Program-made: the position numbers and the translations under genes
Shown: piece after piece, positions 57,449 through 64,000 of the stretch
Layout: each line of letters begins with the position of its first letter
How positions within the stretch are numbered: the first letter of the stretch is position 1
Notes under the pieces: model-generated
What the model saw: the letters and a program-made list of their open reading frames with translations, nothing else
Databases searched by the model: none
Told to the model about the DNA's origin: nothing
NCBI RefSeq assembly: GCF_009720365.1
Contig: NZ_WBZD01000016.1
Span: 124,001 to 188,000 of the forward strand
Direction of reading: 5' to 3'
From: Catellatospora paridis
Lineage (GTDB): Bacteria; Actinomycetota; Actinomycetes; Mycobacteriales; Micromonosporaceae
Length of the DNA stretch: 64,000 bases

Positions 57449-58429
57449 TCAGGCGGCGGTGCGTTTTTCGGAGGGGGTGCGCGGGGTGGGGACGCGGGGG
57501 GCGCGGGCGGGGCGTTTGGGGGGCATGAGGGGGGCCAGGCCGGCGACCAGGGTGCTGACCAGTTCGGCGGCGTGGCGGCCGTCGGGGTCGTGGTCGGGGT
57601 CGAAGACGGTCAGTTCCATACCCAGGCAGTCGGGGGTGTTGACCAGGCCGGTGAGCAGGAGTTCCAGCTCGGTGAGGGCGATGCCGCCGGGCTCGGGGGC
57701 GTCGACGGCGGGCATCACCGCGGGGTCGAGCACGTCCACGTCGATGTGCACCCAGAAGCCGGCGCAGTCGGCCAGGCGCTCGCGGGCCCACTGCGCGGTG
57801 CGCCGGGCGCCCTCGGCCCGCACCGCGGTCGCCGGGCGGGTCGCGAAACCGGCCGCCTGCAGGTCCAGGCGGTACTCGTCGTGCTCGCGGATGCCGAGCA
57901 CCACCACGTCGCTGTCGCGGAAGTAGGGCCGGCGGCCCTCGATCCCGGCCAGCTCGGTCTGGCCCCGGCCGGTGACCAGCGCGAGGTCCTCGCCCGCGGC
58001 CGCGCCGACGTACGGCGCGTTGCCGGGGTGCCGGAAGTCGGAGTGCCCGTCCACGAAGACCAGCCCGATGCGGCCGCCGACCTCCTCGCCCAGCCGCCGC
58101 ATGGCCAGCGCCGAGCCCAGCAGGATCGAGCAGTCGCCGCCCAGCACCAGCGGGAACTCCCCGCCGTCGACGATCGCGCCGATCCGCTCCGCCAGCCGCA
58201 CGCTGTACGAGTGGATCTGCAGCGCGTGCGCCACCCCGTCGCCGGGACGCCAGTCACCGGGGTCGTAGCGGGGCGGGGTGACGCAGCCGGCGTCGCGCGC
58301 GTCGAGCCGAGTCAGCAGCTTCTTGTCGCGCAGCGCCCCGGGCGCCTTGGCACAGCCGGGCACGGAGGTCTCGGTCGGCGGGCGCAGGCCCAGGTTCGAC
58401 GGCGCGTCGAGAACCGCGATGCGGCGCAT
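57449..58429 (-). CDS. Arginase/agmatinase-family ureohydrolase
   Basis: 326 residues. The Mn-binding motifs are VFVDGHSDF (DxHxD) and VHIDVDVLDP (DxDxxDP); the first motif is GGDCSILLG, with Cys in place of the usual His of GGDHS, a pattern known in some arginase-like subgroups. It may act on arginine, agmatine, guanidino acids or another amidine; not certain. GGGAGAGG precedes ATG 58429. The C-terminus has a basic Pro-rich tail (PPKRPARAPRVPTPRTP) not needed for catalysis. Confidence 0.87.
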   Translation of the reverse strand: MRRIAVLDAPSNLGLRPPTETSVPGCAKAPGALRDKKLLTRLDARDAGCVTPPRYDPGDWRPGDGVAHALQIHSYSVRLAERIGAIVDGGEFPLVLGGDCSILLGSALAMRRLGEEVGGRIGLVFVDGHSDFRHPGNAPYVGAAAGEDLALVTGRGQTELAGIEGRRPYFRDSDVVVLGIREHDEYRLDLQAAGFATRPATAVRAEGARRTAQWARERLADCAGFWVHIDVDVLDPAVMPAVDAPEPGGIALTELELLLTGLVNTPDCLGMELTVFDPDHDPDGRHAAELVSTLVAGLAPLMPPKRPARAPRVPTPRTPSEKRTAA

Positions 58430-58474
58430 ACCTCTCCCCCCTGGCCTCATGCACGCTGGTGGGGAGTTCCCGTA

Positions 58475-58495
58475 GGCCCGCCGTTCTGGCGGGCC
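58475..58495. terminator. Hairpin downstream of YbbN-like gene
   Basis: Perfect 8-bp arms GGCCCGCC (58475-58482) and complement (58488-58495) with a 5-nt loop. It follows the stop of the minus-strand gene at 58520. Confidence 0.6.
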
Positions 58496-58519
58496 GTCCG
58501 GGACGGGCCACGAGCGGTT

Positions 58520-59461
58520 CTAGAACAATGCACTGGCCAGGGCGCGACGCGCGGCCGCCACCGCGGGGTCGTCCGGGCCGGCGACGGCGAACAGCGACAC
58601 GAGGTGCTGGCGCACCGTCTCCCGATCGTCACCGTAGACGCGGCGCACCAGATTGACCAGCCGCTGATACGCCTGCTCTGCCTGACCGGCCAGCACCTCG
58701 ACGTCGGCCGCCTGCAGCTGCGCGGCCATGTCGTCGGGCGCGGCGTCGGCGGCGGCCACCGCGGCCTGCGGGTCCACGCCCGCGACGCGCTTGGCCAGTA
58801 CCACCTGGGCCAGGCCCGCCTCGGCCGCGGCGTCCTTCGGCGAGTCCGAAAGGATCTTGCGGTACGCCTTCTCGGCCTCGTCCAGGTTGCCCATGATCAG
58901 GGCCTCGTCGGCCTCTTCCAGGCGCGGGTCCTCGGGCACGGCCACGTCGACCCCGCCGGCCCGCAGCACCGCGTCCAGCCACTGGCGCAGCTGCGCGGGC
59001 GGCACGGGCCCGGCGAACGCGTCGATCGGCTGCCCGCCGACCACGGCGTACACGGTGGGCACGCTCTGCACCCGGAACATGGCGGCCAGCCGCGGATCGG
59101 CCTGCGCGTTCACCCGGGCGAGCACCCAGCTGCCGCCGTCGGCGGCGTTGAACTGCGCCAGCGCGTCGGCCAGCTGGTCCACCTCGGGGTAGCCCGGGGC
59201 CAGGAACGCCACCACCACGGGCGTGGTCATCGACTTCTGCAGGACCTCGTCCTGCACGTTGGCCTCGGTCACGTCCACCACGTGACCACCCCCCGCGGGC
59301 GCGCCGGGGAAACCGCCATTGCCCCCGTTGCCGGGACCGGCCGGGGTCGTCGTGGACGCGGCGGAGGTCGCCGCGGGGGCCTGCTGGGTGCGCGCGGCCA
59401 GCGCGCCGAGATCCACGGCACCGCGCGTGAAGATCGACTGTCCGGGTCGGAGATCGCTCAT
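58520..59461 (-). CDS. YbbN/CnoX-type thioredoxin-TPR protein without CxxC
   Basis: 313 residues. A Gly/Ala/Pro-rich N-terminus (residues 25-60), a thioredoxin fold (about 60-165; VVVAFLAPGYPEVDQLA, then FRVQSVPTVYAVVGG) and C-terminal TPR-like helices (about 175-310). The CxxC site is replaced by APGYPE, so it is not a dithiol reductase; it resembles co-chaperone YbbN. A holdase or adaptor role is inference. GGGAGAC precedes the ATG. Confidence 0.88.
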   Translation of the reverse strand: MSDLRPGQSIFTRGAVDLGALAARTQQAPAATSAASTTTPAGPGNGGNGGFPGAPAGGGHVVDVTEANVQDEVLQKSMTTPVVVAFLAPGYPEVDQLADALAQFNAADGGSWVLARVNAQADPRLAAMFRVQSVPTVYAVVGGQPIDAFAGPVPPAQLRQWLDAVLRAGGVDVAVPEDPRLEEADEALIMGNLDEAEKAYRKILSDSPKDAAAEAGLAQVVLAKRVAGVDPQAAVAAADAAPDDMAAQLQAADVEVLAGQAEQAYQRLVNLVRRVYGDDRETVRQHLVSLFAVAGPDDPAVAAARRALASALF

Positions 59462-59591
59462 GGTTACCCAGTCTCCCACGCCCGTAACAATCCCCCCGCA
59501 AAGGTCCCCACCCGCCCATAGATCACGACGATCTTGTACGGATGGCCCGCTGACGCCCGATATGGCGGCGTGGCTGCGCGTCGGGCACGTC

Positions 59592-59629
59592 GGCGACGGG
59601 CCTGTGCCGTGCGGCACGGGCCCGTCGCC
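59592..59629. terminator. Terminator downstream of acyl-CoA mutase
   Basis: 18-bp arms GGCGACGGGCCTGTGCCG (59592-59609) and complement (59612-59629), one mismatch, 20 bp after the mutase stop on the minus strand. Confidence 0.7.
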
Positions 59630-59648
59630 TGATCGTCGGCCCCGAGGG

Positions 59649-61322
59649 TCAGAAGCGGGCGGGCTCCCGGTAGACGCCCCATTCGGCGCGCAAGGCGTCG
59701 CAGATCTCGCCGAGGGTGGCTTCGGCGCGGCAGGCGTCGAGCATGGCGGGGACCATGTTGGCTTCGGTGCGAGAGATGTCGATCATTCGCTTGAGGGCGG
59801 CGTCGACGGCGGCCTGGTCGCGGTCGGTGCGGCGGGCCTGGAGCATCTTGACCTGCTCGCGCTCGACCTCGTGGGAGACACGCATGATCTCCAGGTCCTT
59901 GGCGATGGTGCCGGTGTGGCAGTTCACGCCGACGATGCGCTTGTCGCCCTCCTCCAGCGCGCGCTGGAAGGTGTACGCCGAGTCGGCGATCGCGGAGGTG
60001 AACCAGCCGTCCTCGATGCCGCGCAGGATGCCGCTGGTGATGGTGCCGTCGGTGCCCCGCTCCTTGATGCGCTGGAAGATCGCCTCGGCCTCGGCCTCGA
60101 TCTTGTCGGTGAGCGCCTCGACGTACCAGGAGCCGCCCAGCGGGTCGGCCACGTTGATCACGCCGGTCTCCTCCATCAGCACCTGCTGGGTGCGCAGGGC
60201 GATCTCGGCGGACTCGTCGGTGGGCAGCGCCAGGGTCTCGTCCAGGGCGTTGGTGTGCAGCGAGTTGGTGCCGCCGAGGATCGCCGACAGCGCCTCGACC
60301 GCGGTGCGCACCACGTTGTTGACCGGCTGCTGGGCAGTCAGCGAGACACCGGCGGTCTGCGTGTGGAAGCGCAGCCACTGGGCCTTCTCACTGGTCGCGC
60401 CGTACACGTCGCGCATCCAGCGGGCCCAGATGCGCCGGGCGGCGCGGAACTTCGCGATCTCCTCGAAGAAGTCGACGTGCGCGTCGAAGAAGAAGCTCAG
60501 GCCGGGGGCGAACAGGTTGACGTCCAGGCCGCGGGACAGGCCCAGCTCGACGTAGCCGAAGCCGTCGGCCAGCGTGTACGCCAGCTCCTGCGCGGCCGTC
60601 GCGCCCGCCTCGCGGATGTGGTAGCCCGACACCGACAGCGGCTTGTACTTCGGGATGTTGTGCGCGCAGTACTCCATCAGGTCGCCGATGAGGCGCAAGT
60701 GCGGCTCGGGGTCGAACAGCCACTCCTTCTGCGCGATGTACTCCTTGAAGATGTCGGTCTGCAGGGTGCCGTCGAGCTTGCTCAGGTCGGCGCCCTGGCG
60801 CTCGGCGGCGACCAGGTACATGCAGAACACCGGCACCGCGGGCCCGGAGATGGTCATCGAGGTGGTGACCTTCTGCAGGTCGATGCCACCGAACAGCACG
60901 TCCATGTCGGCGGCCGAGTCGACGGCCACGCCGCAGTGGCCGACCTCGCCCAGCGAGCGGCCGTCGTCGGAGTCGCGGCCCATCAGGGTGGGCATGTCGA
61001 AGGCGACCGACAGGCCGCCGCCGCCCGCGCCCAGGATCAGCTTGTAGCGCTCGTTGGTCTGCACCGCGTTGCCGAAGCCGGCGAACTGGCGGATGGTCCA
61101 GGTGCGGCCCCGGTAGCCGGTCGGGTACAGGCCGCGGGTGAACGGGAACTCACCGGGCCAGCCGATGCGCTCGAAGCCCGGGTACGCGACACCCTCGGCC
61201 GGGCCGTAGAGCGGTTCGACCTCGACCCCGCTGAGCGTGGTGAAGTCCGCGTGGCGCTTGTGCGCCTTGTCGTACCGCTGCTGCCAACGCTCGCGACCGG
61301 CGGCGATCTCGTTCGCGTCCAC
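59649..61322 (-). CDS. Acyl-CoA mutase large subunit (methylmalonyl-/isobutyryl-CoA mutase family)
   Basis: 557 residues: the catalytic barrel only, with no C-terminal B12-binding domain (no DxHxxG). A separate small subunit must supply cobalamin, and none is encoded nearby. [13 protein letters not shown] has Phe where methylmalonyl-CoA mutases have Tyr (IRQY), as in isobutyryl-CoA mutase large subunits (IcmA), which the whole N-terminus ([19 protein letters not shown]) also resembles. It would interconvert branched and straight acyl-CoA. A CTGA-CGATCG-TCAG palindrome lies 62 bp upstream of the ATG. Confidence 0.88.
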   Translation of the reverse strand: MDANEIAAGRERWQQRYDKAHKRHADFTTLSGVEVEPLYGPAEGVAYPGFERIGWPGEFPFTRGLYPTGYRGRTWTIRQFAGFGNAVQTNERYKLILGAGGGGLSVAFDMPTLMGRDSDDGRSLGEVGHCGVAVDSAADMDVLFGGIDLQKVTTSMTISGPAVPVFCMYLVAAERQGADLSKLDGTLQTDIFKEYIAQKEWLFDPEPHLRLIGDLMEYCAHNIPKYKPLSVSGYHIREAGATAAQELAYTLADGFGYVELGLSRGLDVNLFAPGLSFFFDAHVDFFEEIAKFRAARRIWARWMRDVYGATSEKAQWLRFHTQTAGVSLTAQQPVNNVVRTAVEALSAILGGTNSLHTNALDETLALPTDESAEIALRTQQVLMEETGVINVADPLGGSWYVEALTDKIEAEAEAIFQRIKERGTDGTITSGILRGIEDGWFTSAIADSAYTFQRALEEGDKRIVGVNCHTGTIAKDLEIMRVSHEVEREQVKMLQARRTDRDQAAVDAALKRMIDISRTEANMVPAMLDACRAEATLGEICDALRAEWGVYREPARF

Positions 61323-61383
61323 GTTTCCTCCCGGGGTCTGATACCTGGATCACAGGATTTCGAGCACAGCGTAGCCCGATTGC

Positions 61384-61399
61384 CTGAACGATCGCTCAG
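61384..61399. promoter_or_regulatory. Candidate TetR-type operator upstream of acyl-CoA mutase
   Basis: CTGAACGATCGCTCAG is a 16-bp palindrome with one mismatched pair around CGATCG. It is in the 285-bp divergent region between the mutase (start 61322) and the glycerophosphotransferase gene (start 61608). The spacing suits repression of the mutase. Confidence 0.5.
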
Positions 61400-61607
61400 C
61401 CAGTCGCTACCGGCCGGTCACATCACGCGCCCACCGCGAACCATGCGCGAACAGGTCACGGGCCGTTCGGTGACTGTTTACTCGGACCGGCCCCTCCTGT
61501 TATCTTCTGGCCCACTATGGCCGCGGGCCGCCACTGGCCCGCGCGTCCCGGAGCGGGCGGCCCGGCGGGCCCATCGCCCCAGGTGAACGCACGCGAGGGG
61601 GAAGCCT

Positions 61608-62888
61608 GTGCCGATGCTGCGCCGGATACGGTCGATCAGCGCCAAGGCCCGCCGCGTGACCCGACAGCCGAGCCGCGCCCTCAAGTACGCGCTGTACCGC
61701 GCCCAGCTGCGCCTGCCCCTGGACGAGCACCTCGCCGTCTACTCGGCCTACTGGAACGCCGCCTACAGCTGCAACCCGGCCGCGATCTACGAGAAGGCCC
61801 GCGAGCTGGCCCCGCACATCCGGGGCGTTTGGGTGGTCAAGGCCGACCGCGTGGCGAACATCCCGGCCGGCGTCGACTACGTGATCGAGGAGTCCCCGGC
61901 GTACTTCCGGGCCATGGCCCGGGCCAAGTACTTCATCAGCAACGCGAACTTCCCCGAGTACATCGTCAAGCGCCCGGGATCGGTCGTGGTGCTGACGCAT
62001 CACGGCACCCCGCTGAAGCTGATGGGCATGGACGGGCTCACCTTCGCCGGCCGCGACGGCACGGGCAGCGCCGAGCTGCGCCGACTGGTCGCCCGGTGGG
62101 ACTACAGCATCGCGGCCAACCCGTTCTCCACCGAGGCCTGGCGCACCGCCTTCCCGGGCGGCTACGAGTCGCTGGAATACGGCTACCCGCGCAACGACGT
62201 CCTGGTCTCCGCGACTCCCGAACACGGCGTCCGAGTGCGCGCCGAGCTGGGCATCGAGCCCGGAAAGCGGGTCATCCTGTACGCGCCGACGCATCGCGGC
62301 AGCACCCCGGGCGCCCGCTCCTCCTACCTCGACGCCGCCGCGCTGGCCGAGTCGCTGGGCCCGGACACCGTGATCCTGGCGCGCTCGCACTACTTCTACG
62401 AGGACCGGCCGTCGGCCGCGGCGGGCGCGGCACGGGTCGTCGACGTGACCACCCACCCCCGGGTGGAGGACCTCTACCTGGCCGCGGACGTGCTGATCAC
62501 GGACTACTCGTCGACCATGTTCGATTTCGCCGTGCTCGACCGGCCGATCGCCGTCTACGCCGCGGACTGGTCGTACTACCGGCGGTCCCGCGGCGCGTAC
62601 TTCGACATCGCCGAGGCGCACCCCGGGGTCATCGCCACCACCCAGGACGAGCTGGTCGCCCTGTTCGCCTCGGGCGCGGTCGACGGCCCGGACGCGCGGC
62701 AGCGGCGGGCGGCGTTCCGGGAGCGCTTCTGCGCCCTGGAGGACGGCCGGGCCAGCGAGCGCGTGGTGCGCCGGGTGCTGCTCGGCGAGCAGGTCGACCA
62801 CCGGCCCACGACCGCATCGCGCGTGCCGCAGCAGGCCACCCGCGCCGACCGCCCGGCCGCCACCGCGCAGCAGCCCGCCCTGTCCTGA
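61608..62888 (+). CDS. CDP-glycerol glycerophosphotransferase family protein
   Basis: 426 residues, GTG start with GAGGGGGAAG upstream. A TagF/TagB-type GT-B enzyme: THHGTPLKLMGMD near residue 127, ILYAPTHRG in the middle and the donor-site ITDYSSTMFDFAVLDRPI in the C-terminal half. It should transfer glycerol-phosphate or a similar polyol phosphate from its CDP form onto a wall polymer (teichoic acid). The C-terminal 35 residues are a low-complexity Ala/Pro/Arg tail. No other tag-like genes are in the window. Confidence 0.88.
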   Translation: MPMLRRIRSISAKARRVTRQPSRALKYALYRAQLRLPLDEHLAVYSAYWNAAYSCNPAAIYEKARELAPHIRGVWVVKADRVANIPAGVDYVIEESPAYFRAMARAKYFISNANFPEYIVKRPGSVVVLTHHGTPLKLMGMDGLTFAGRDGTGSAELRRLVARWDYSIAANPFSTEAWRTAFPGGYESLEYGYPRNDVLVSATPEHGVRVRAELGIEPGKRVILYAPTHRGSTPGARSSYLDAAALAESLGPDTVILARSHYFYEDRPSAAAGAARVVDVTTHPRVEDLYLAADVLITDYSSTMFDFAVLDRPIAVYAADWSYYRRSRGAYFDIAEAHPGVIATTQDELVALFASGAVDGPDARQRRAAFRERFCALEDGRASERVVRRVLLGEQVDHRPTTASRVPQQATRADRPAATAQQPALS

Positions 62889-63134
62889 CCCTCGCCCCGC
62901 CGCACCCCGCGCCGAACCCCCGCGCGCCTGCGGCGCTCGCGCGACCCGCCGCGCCATGCGCACGATCGGGCGCATCTCTTTCATCGTGATGAATACTTCG
63001 TTACCATCCGGTACACGAAATTGCTTCACGTAAGTGCGTCGGCGGCGGTGTCACGTCGCGTCAGGCTGCGCGTGGGCCTGCTGTCCGATGCGGATCAGCG
63101 GCCCCCGTCCCGTCCTGCCGAAGGGATCCACCCC

Positions 63135-64000
63135 ATGTCCCGACGCGCCACCCGCCCCCGCCTCCGCGCCAGACGCCCCCTCGCCGCCACGTTCGCACTG
63201 CTCACTGCCGGTGCCTTCGCGGTGGTCGCGCCCTCGGCTCCCGCCGCCGCGGCCGTGCTCGCCCCGAACGACTACTGCCTCGCCGAGTGCGCCGACATCC
63301 TGCCGCCCGGGCAGAACGGCAACGCCACCCTCGTCGACATCCTCGGCCACCAGGTGTTCGGCACCCGGCCCGCGCACTCGGCCGACCAGCTCGACCGGTA
63401 CGCCAACCTCGTCTACAACTACGCCGGGCTCACCGACGAGCAGATCCCGGCGTACTTCAACGACGCCTCGTTCGGGGTGCCCGCCGGGCAGGTCGAACGC
63501 AGCTACGCGCCCCGCTCCGACGTGACCGTGGTGCGCGACAAGGCCACCGGCACGCCGCACGTCACCGGCACCACCCGGGCCGGGACCATGTTCGGGGCCG
63601 GCTACGCCGGCGCCGAGGACCGCCTGTTCACCATGGACCTGCTGCGCCACGTCGGGCGCGGCACGCTCACCCCGTTCGCGGGCGGCGCGGCAGGCAACCG
63701 CTCGCTGGAGCAGAGCGTCTGGCGCAACTCGCCGTACACCGAAGCCGACCTGCAAGCCCAGGTCAACGCGCTGCAGGCGCTCGGCACGCGGGGCGCGCAG
63801 CTCTACACCGACGTGCAGAACTACATCGCGGGCATCAACGCCTACATCGCCAGGTGCATGGCCGATCGCAACTGCCCCGGCGAGTACGTGCTCACCGGCC
63901 ACCTCGACGCGATCACCAACGCGGGCGGCCCGGTCCAGTTCACGATGACCGACCTGATCGCCATCGCGGGCGTGGTCGGCGGGCTGTTCGGCGGGGGCGG
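63135..64000 (+). CDS. Penicillin acylase-family protein (5' part)
   Basis: The first 288 codons; the gene runs off the right edge. AAGGGA precedes the ATG. A signal peptide ends near APAAAA (residue 40), so it is exported. The N-terminal alpha-chain features of Ntn-hydrolase acylases are seen: VTVVRDKATGTPHVTGTT, FGAGYAGAEDRLFTMDLLRH and GRGTLTPFAGG. The catalytic N-terminal Ser of the beta chain would lie outside the window. Relatives include beta-lactam and acyl-homoserine lactone acylases; the substrate is unknown. Confidence 0.88.
   Translation, partial: MSRRATRPRLRARRPLAATFALLTAGAFAVVAPSAPAAAAVLAPNDYCLAECADILPPGQNGNATLVDILGHQVFGTRPAHSADQLDRYANLVYNYAGLTDEQIPAYFNDASFGVPAGQVERSYAPRSDVTVVRDKATGTPHVTGTTRAGTMFGAGYAGAEDRLFTMDLLRHVGRGTLTPFAGGAAGNRSLEQSVWRNSPYTEADLQAQVNALQALGTRGAQLYTDVQNYIAGINAYIARCMADRNCPGEYVLTGHLDAITNAGGPVQFTMTDLIAIAGVVGGLFGGG

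Noticed and set aside
59649-61607. Cobalamin riboswitch upstream of the B12-dependent mutase
   Set aside because: No B12-box-like sequence or long structured leader could be recognised in the 285-bp region.

Overview
The window is about 70 % GC with strong third-codon GC bias, GTG starts, many leaderless-looking promoters and no mobile elements, CRISPR arrays or tRNA/rRNA genes. Gene content and order (gatC-gatA, ligA, a short MetE-like protein, mnmA, cysteine desulfurase, etfAB; SigE-family ECF sigma factors; a 1672-residue NAD-glutamate dehydrogenase; ROK, HxlR, DUF202, YccF and DUF6232 proteins) fit an actinomycete chromosome, most likely Micromonosporaceae (Catellatospora/Actinoplanes/Micromonospora type). 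The family assignment is inference.

Layout. 1-6.4 kb: the start of a sialidase-like gene, a PH-domain membrane protein, a 2-hydroxyacid dehydrogenase, an ECF sigma factor with a membrane partner, a PQQ-type sugar dehydrogenase lipoprotein and a membrane metallophosphoesterase. 6.5-25 kb: a housekeeping block with GatCAB (split by an oppositely oriented, atypical aquaporin), a GGDEF-EAL protein, LigA, an ADP-ribosylglycohydrolase, an SDR/HxlR divergent pair, a MetE-like protein, MnmA, cysteine desulfurase and ETF alpha/beta. 25-32.5 kb: a GNAT/DUF202 divergent pair, a PLDc_N membrane protein, and a tightly coupled minus-strand operon MFS - PLP enzyme - FAD sugar-lactone oxidase - GH1 beta-glucosidase. 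32.6-37 kb: two large exported proteins facing each other (beta-helix plus five membrane helices; Tat-type five-repeat DUF11 protein). 37-44 kb: a ThDP enzyme, enoyl-CoA hydratase, small membrane proteins and ABC transporter parts. 44-47.4 kb: ROK regulator, GH3 hydrolase and flavin reductase with palindromic regulatory DNA. 47.5-57 kb: NAD-GDH, a penicillin-binding lipoprotein, a second sigma/membrane-partner pair and two small membrane proteins. 57.4-64 kb: arginase-family protein, YbbN-like protein, acyl-CoA mutase large subunit, CDP-glycerol glycerophosphotransferase and the 5' part of a penicillin acylase-family gene.

The most unusual non-coding signal is a set of long, near-perfect palindromes (57-79 bp) in at least eight intergenic gaps. 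They fall into sequence families (one pair at 6.5 and 25.1 kb; a trio at 21.46, 21.56 and 57.4 kb), so they look like dispersed repeats rather than independently evolved terminators. A second notable signal is two tiny ORFs (9 and 19 codons) joined by 4-nt stop/start overlaps to both neighbouring genes inside operons. At least a dozen genes have a TANNNT-like -10 element 6-8 nt before the start codon, consistent with leaderless mRNAs.
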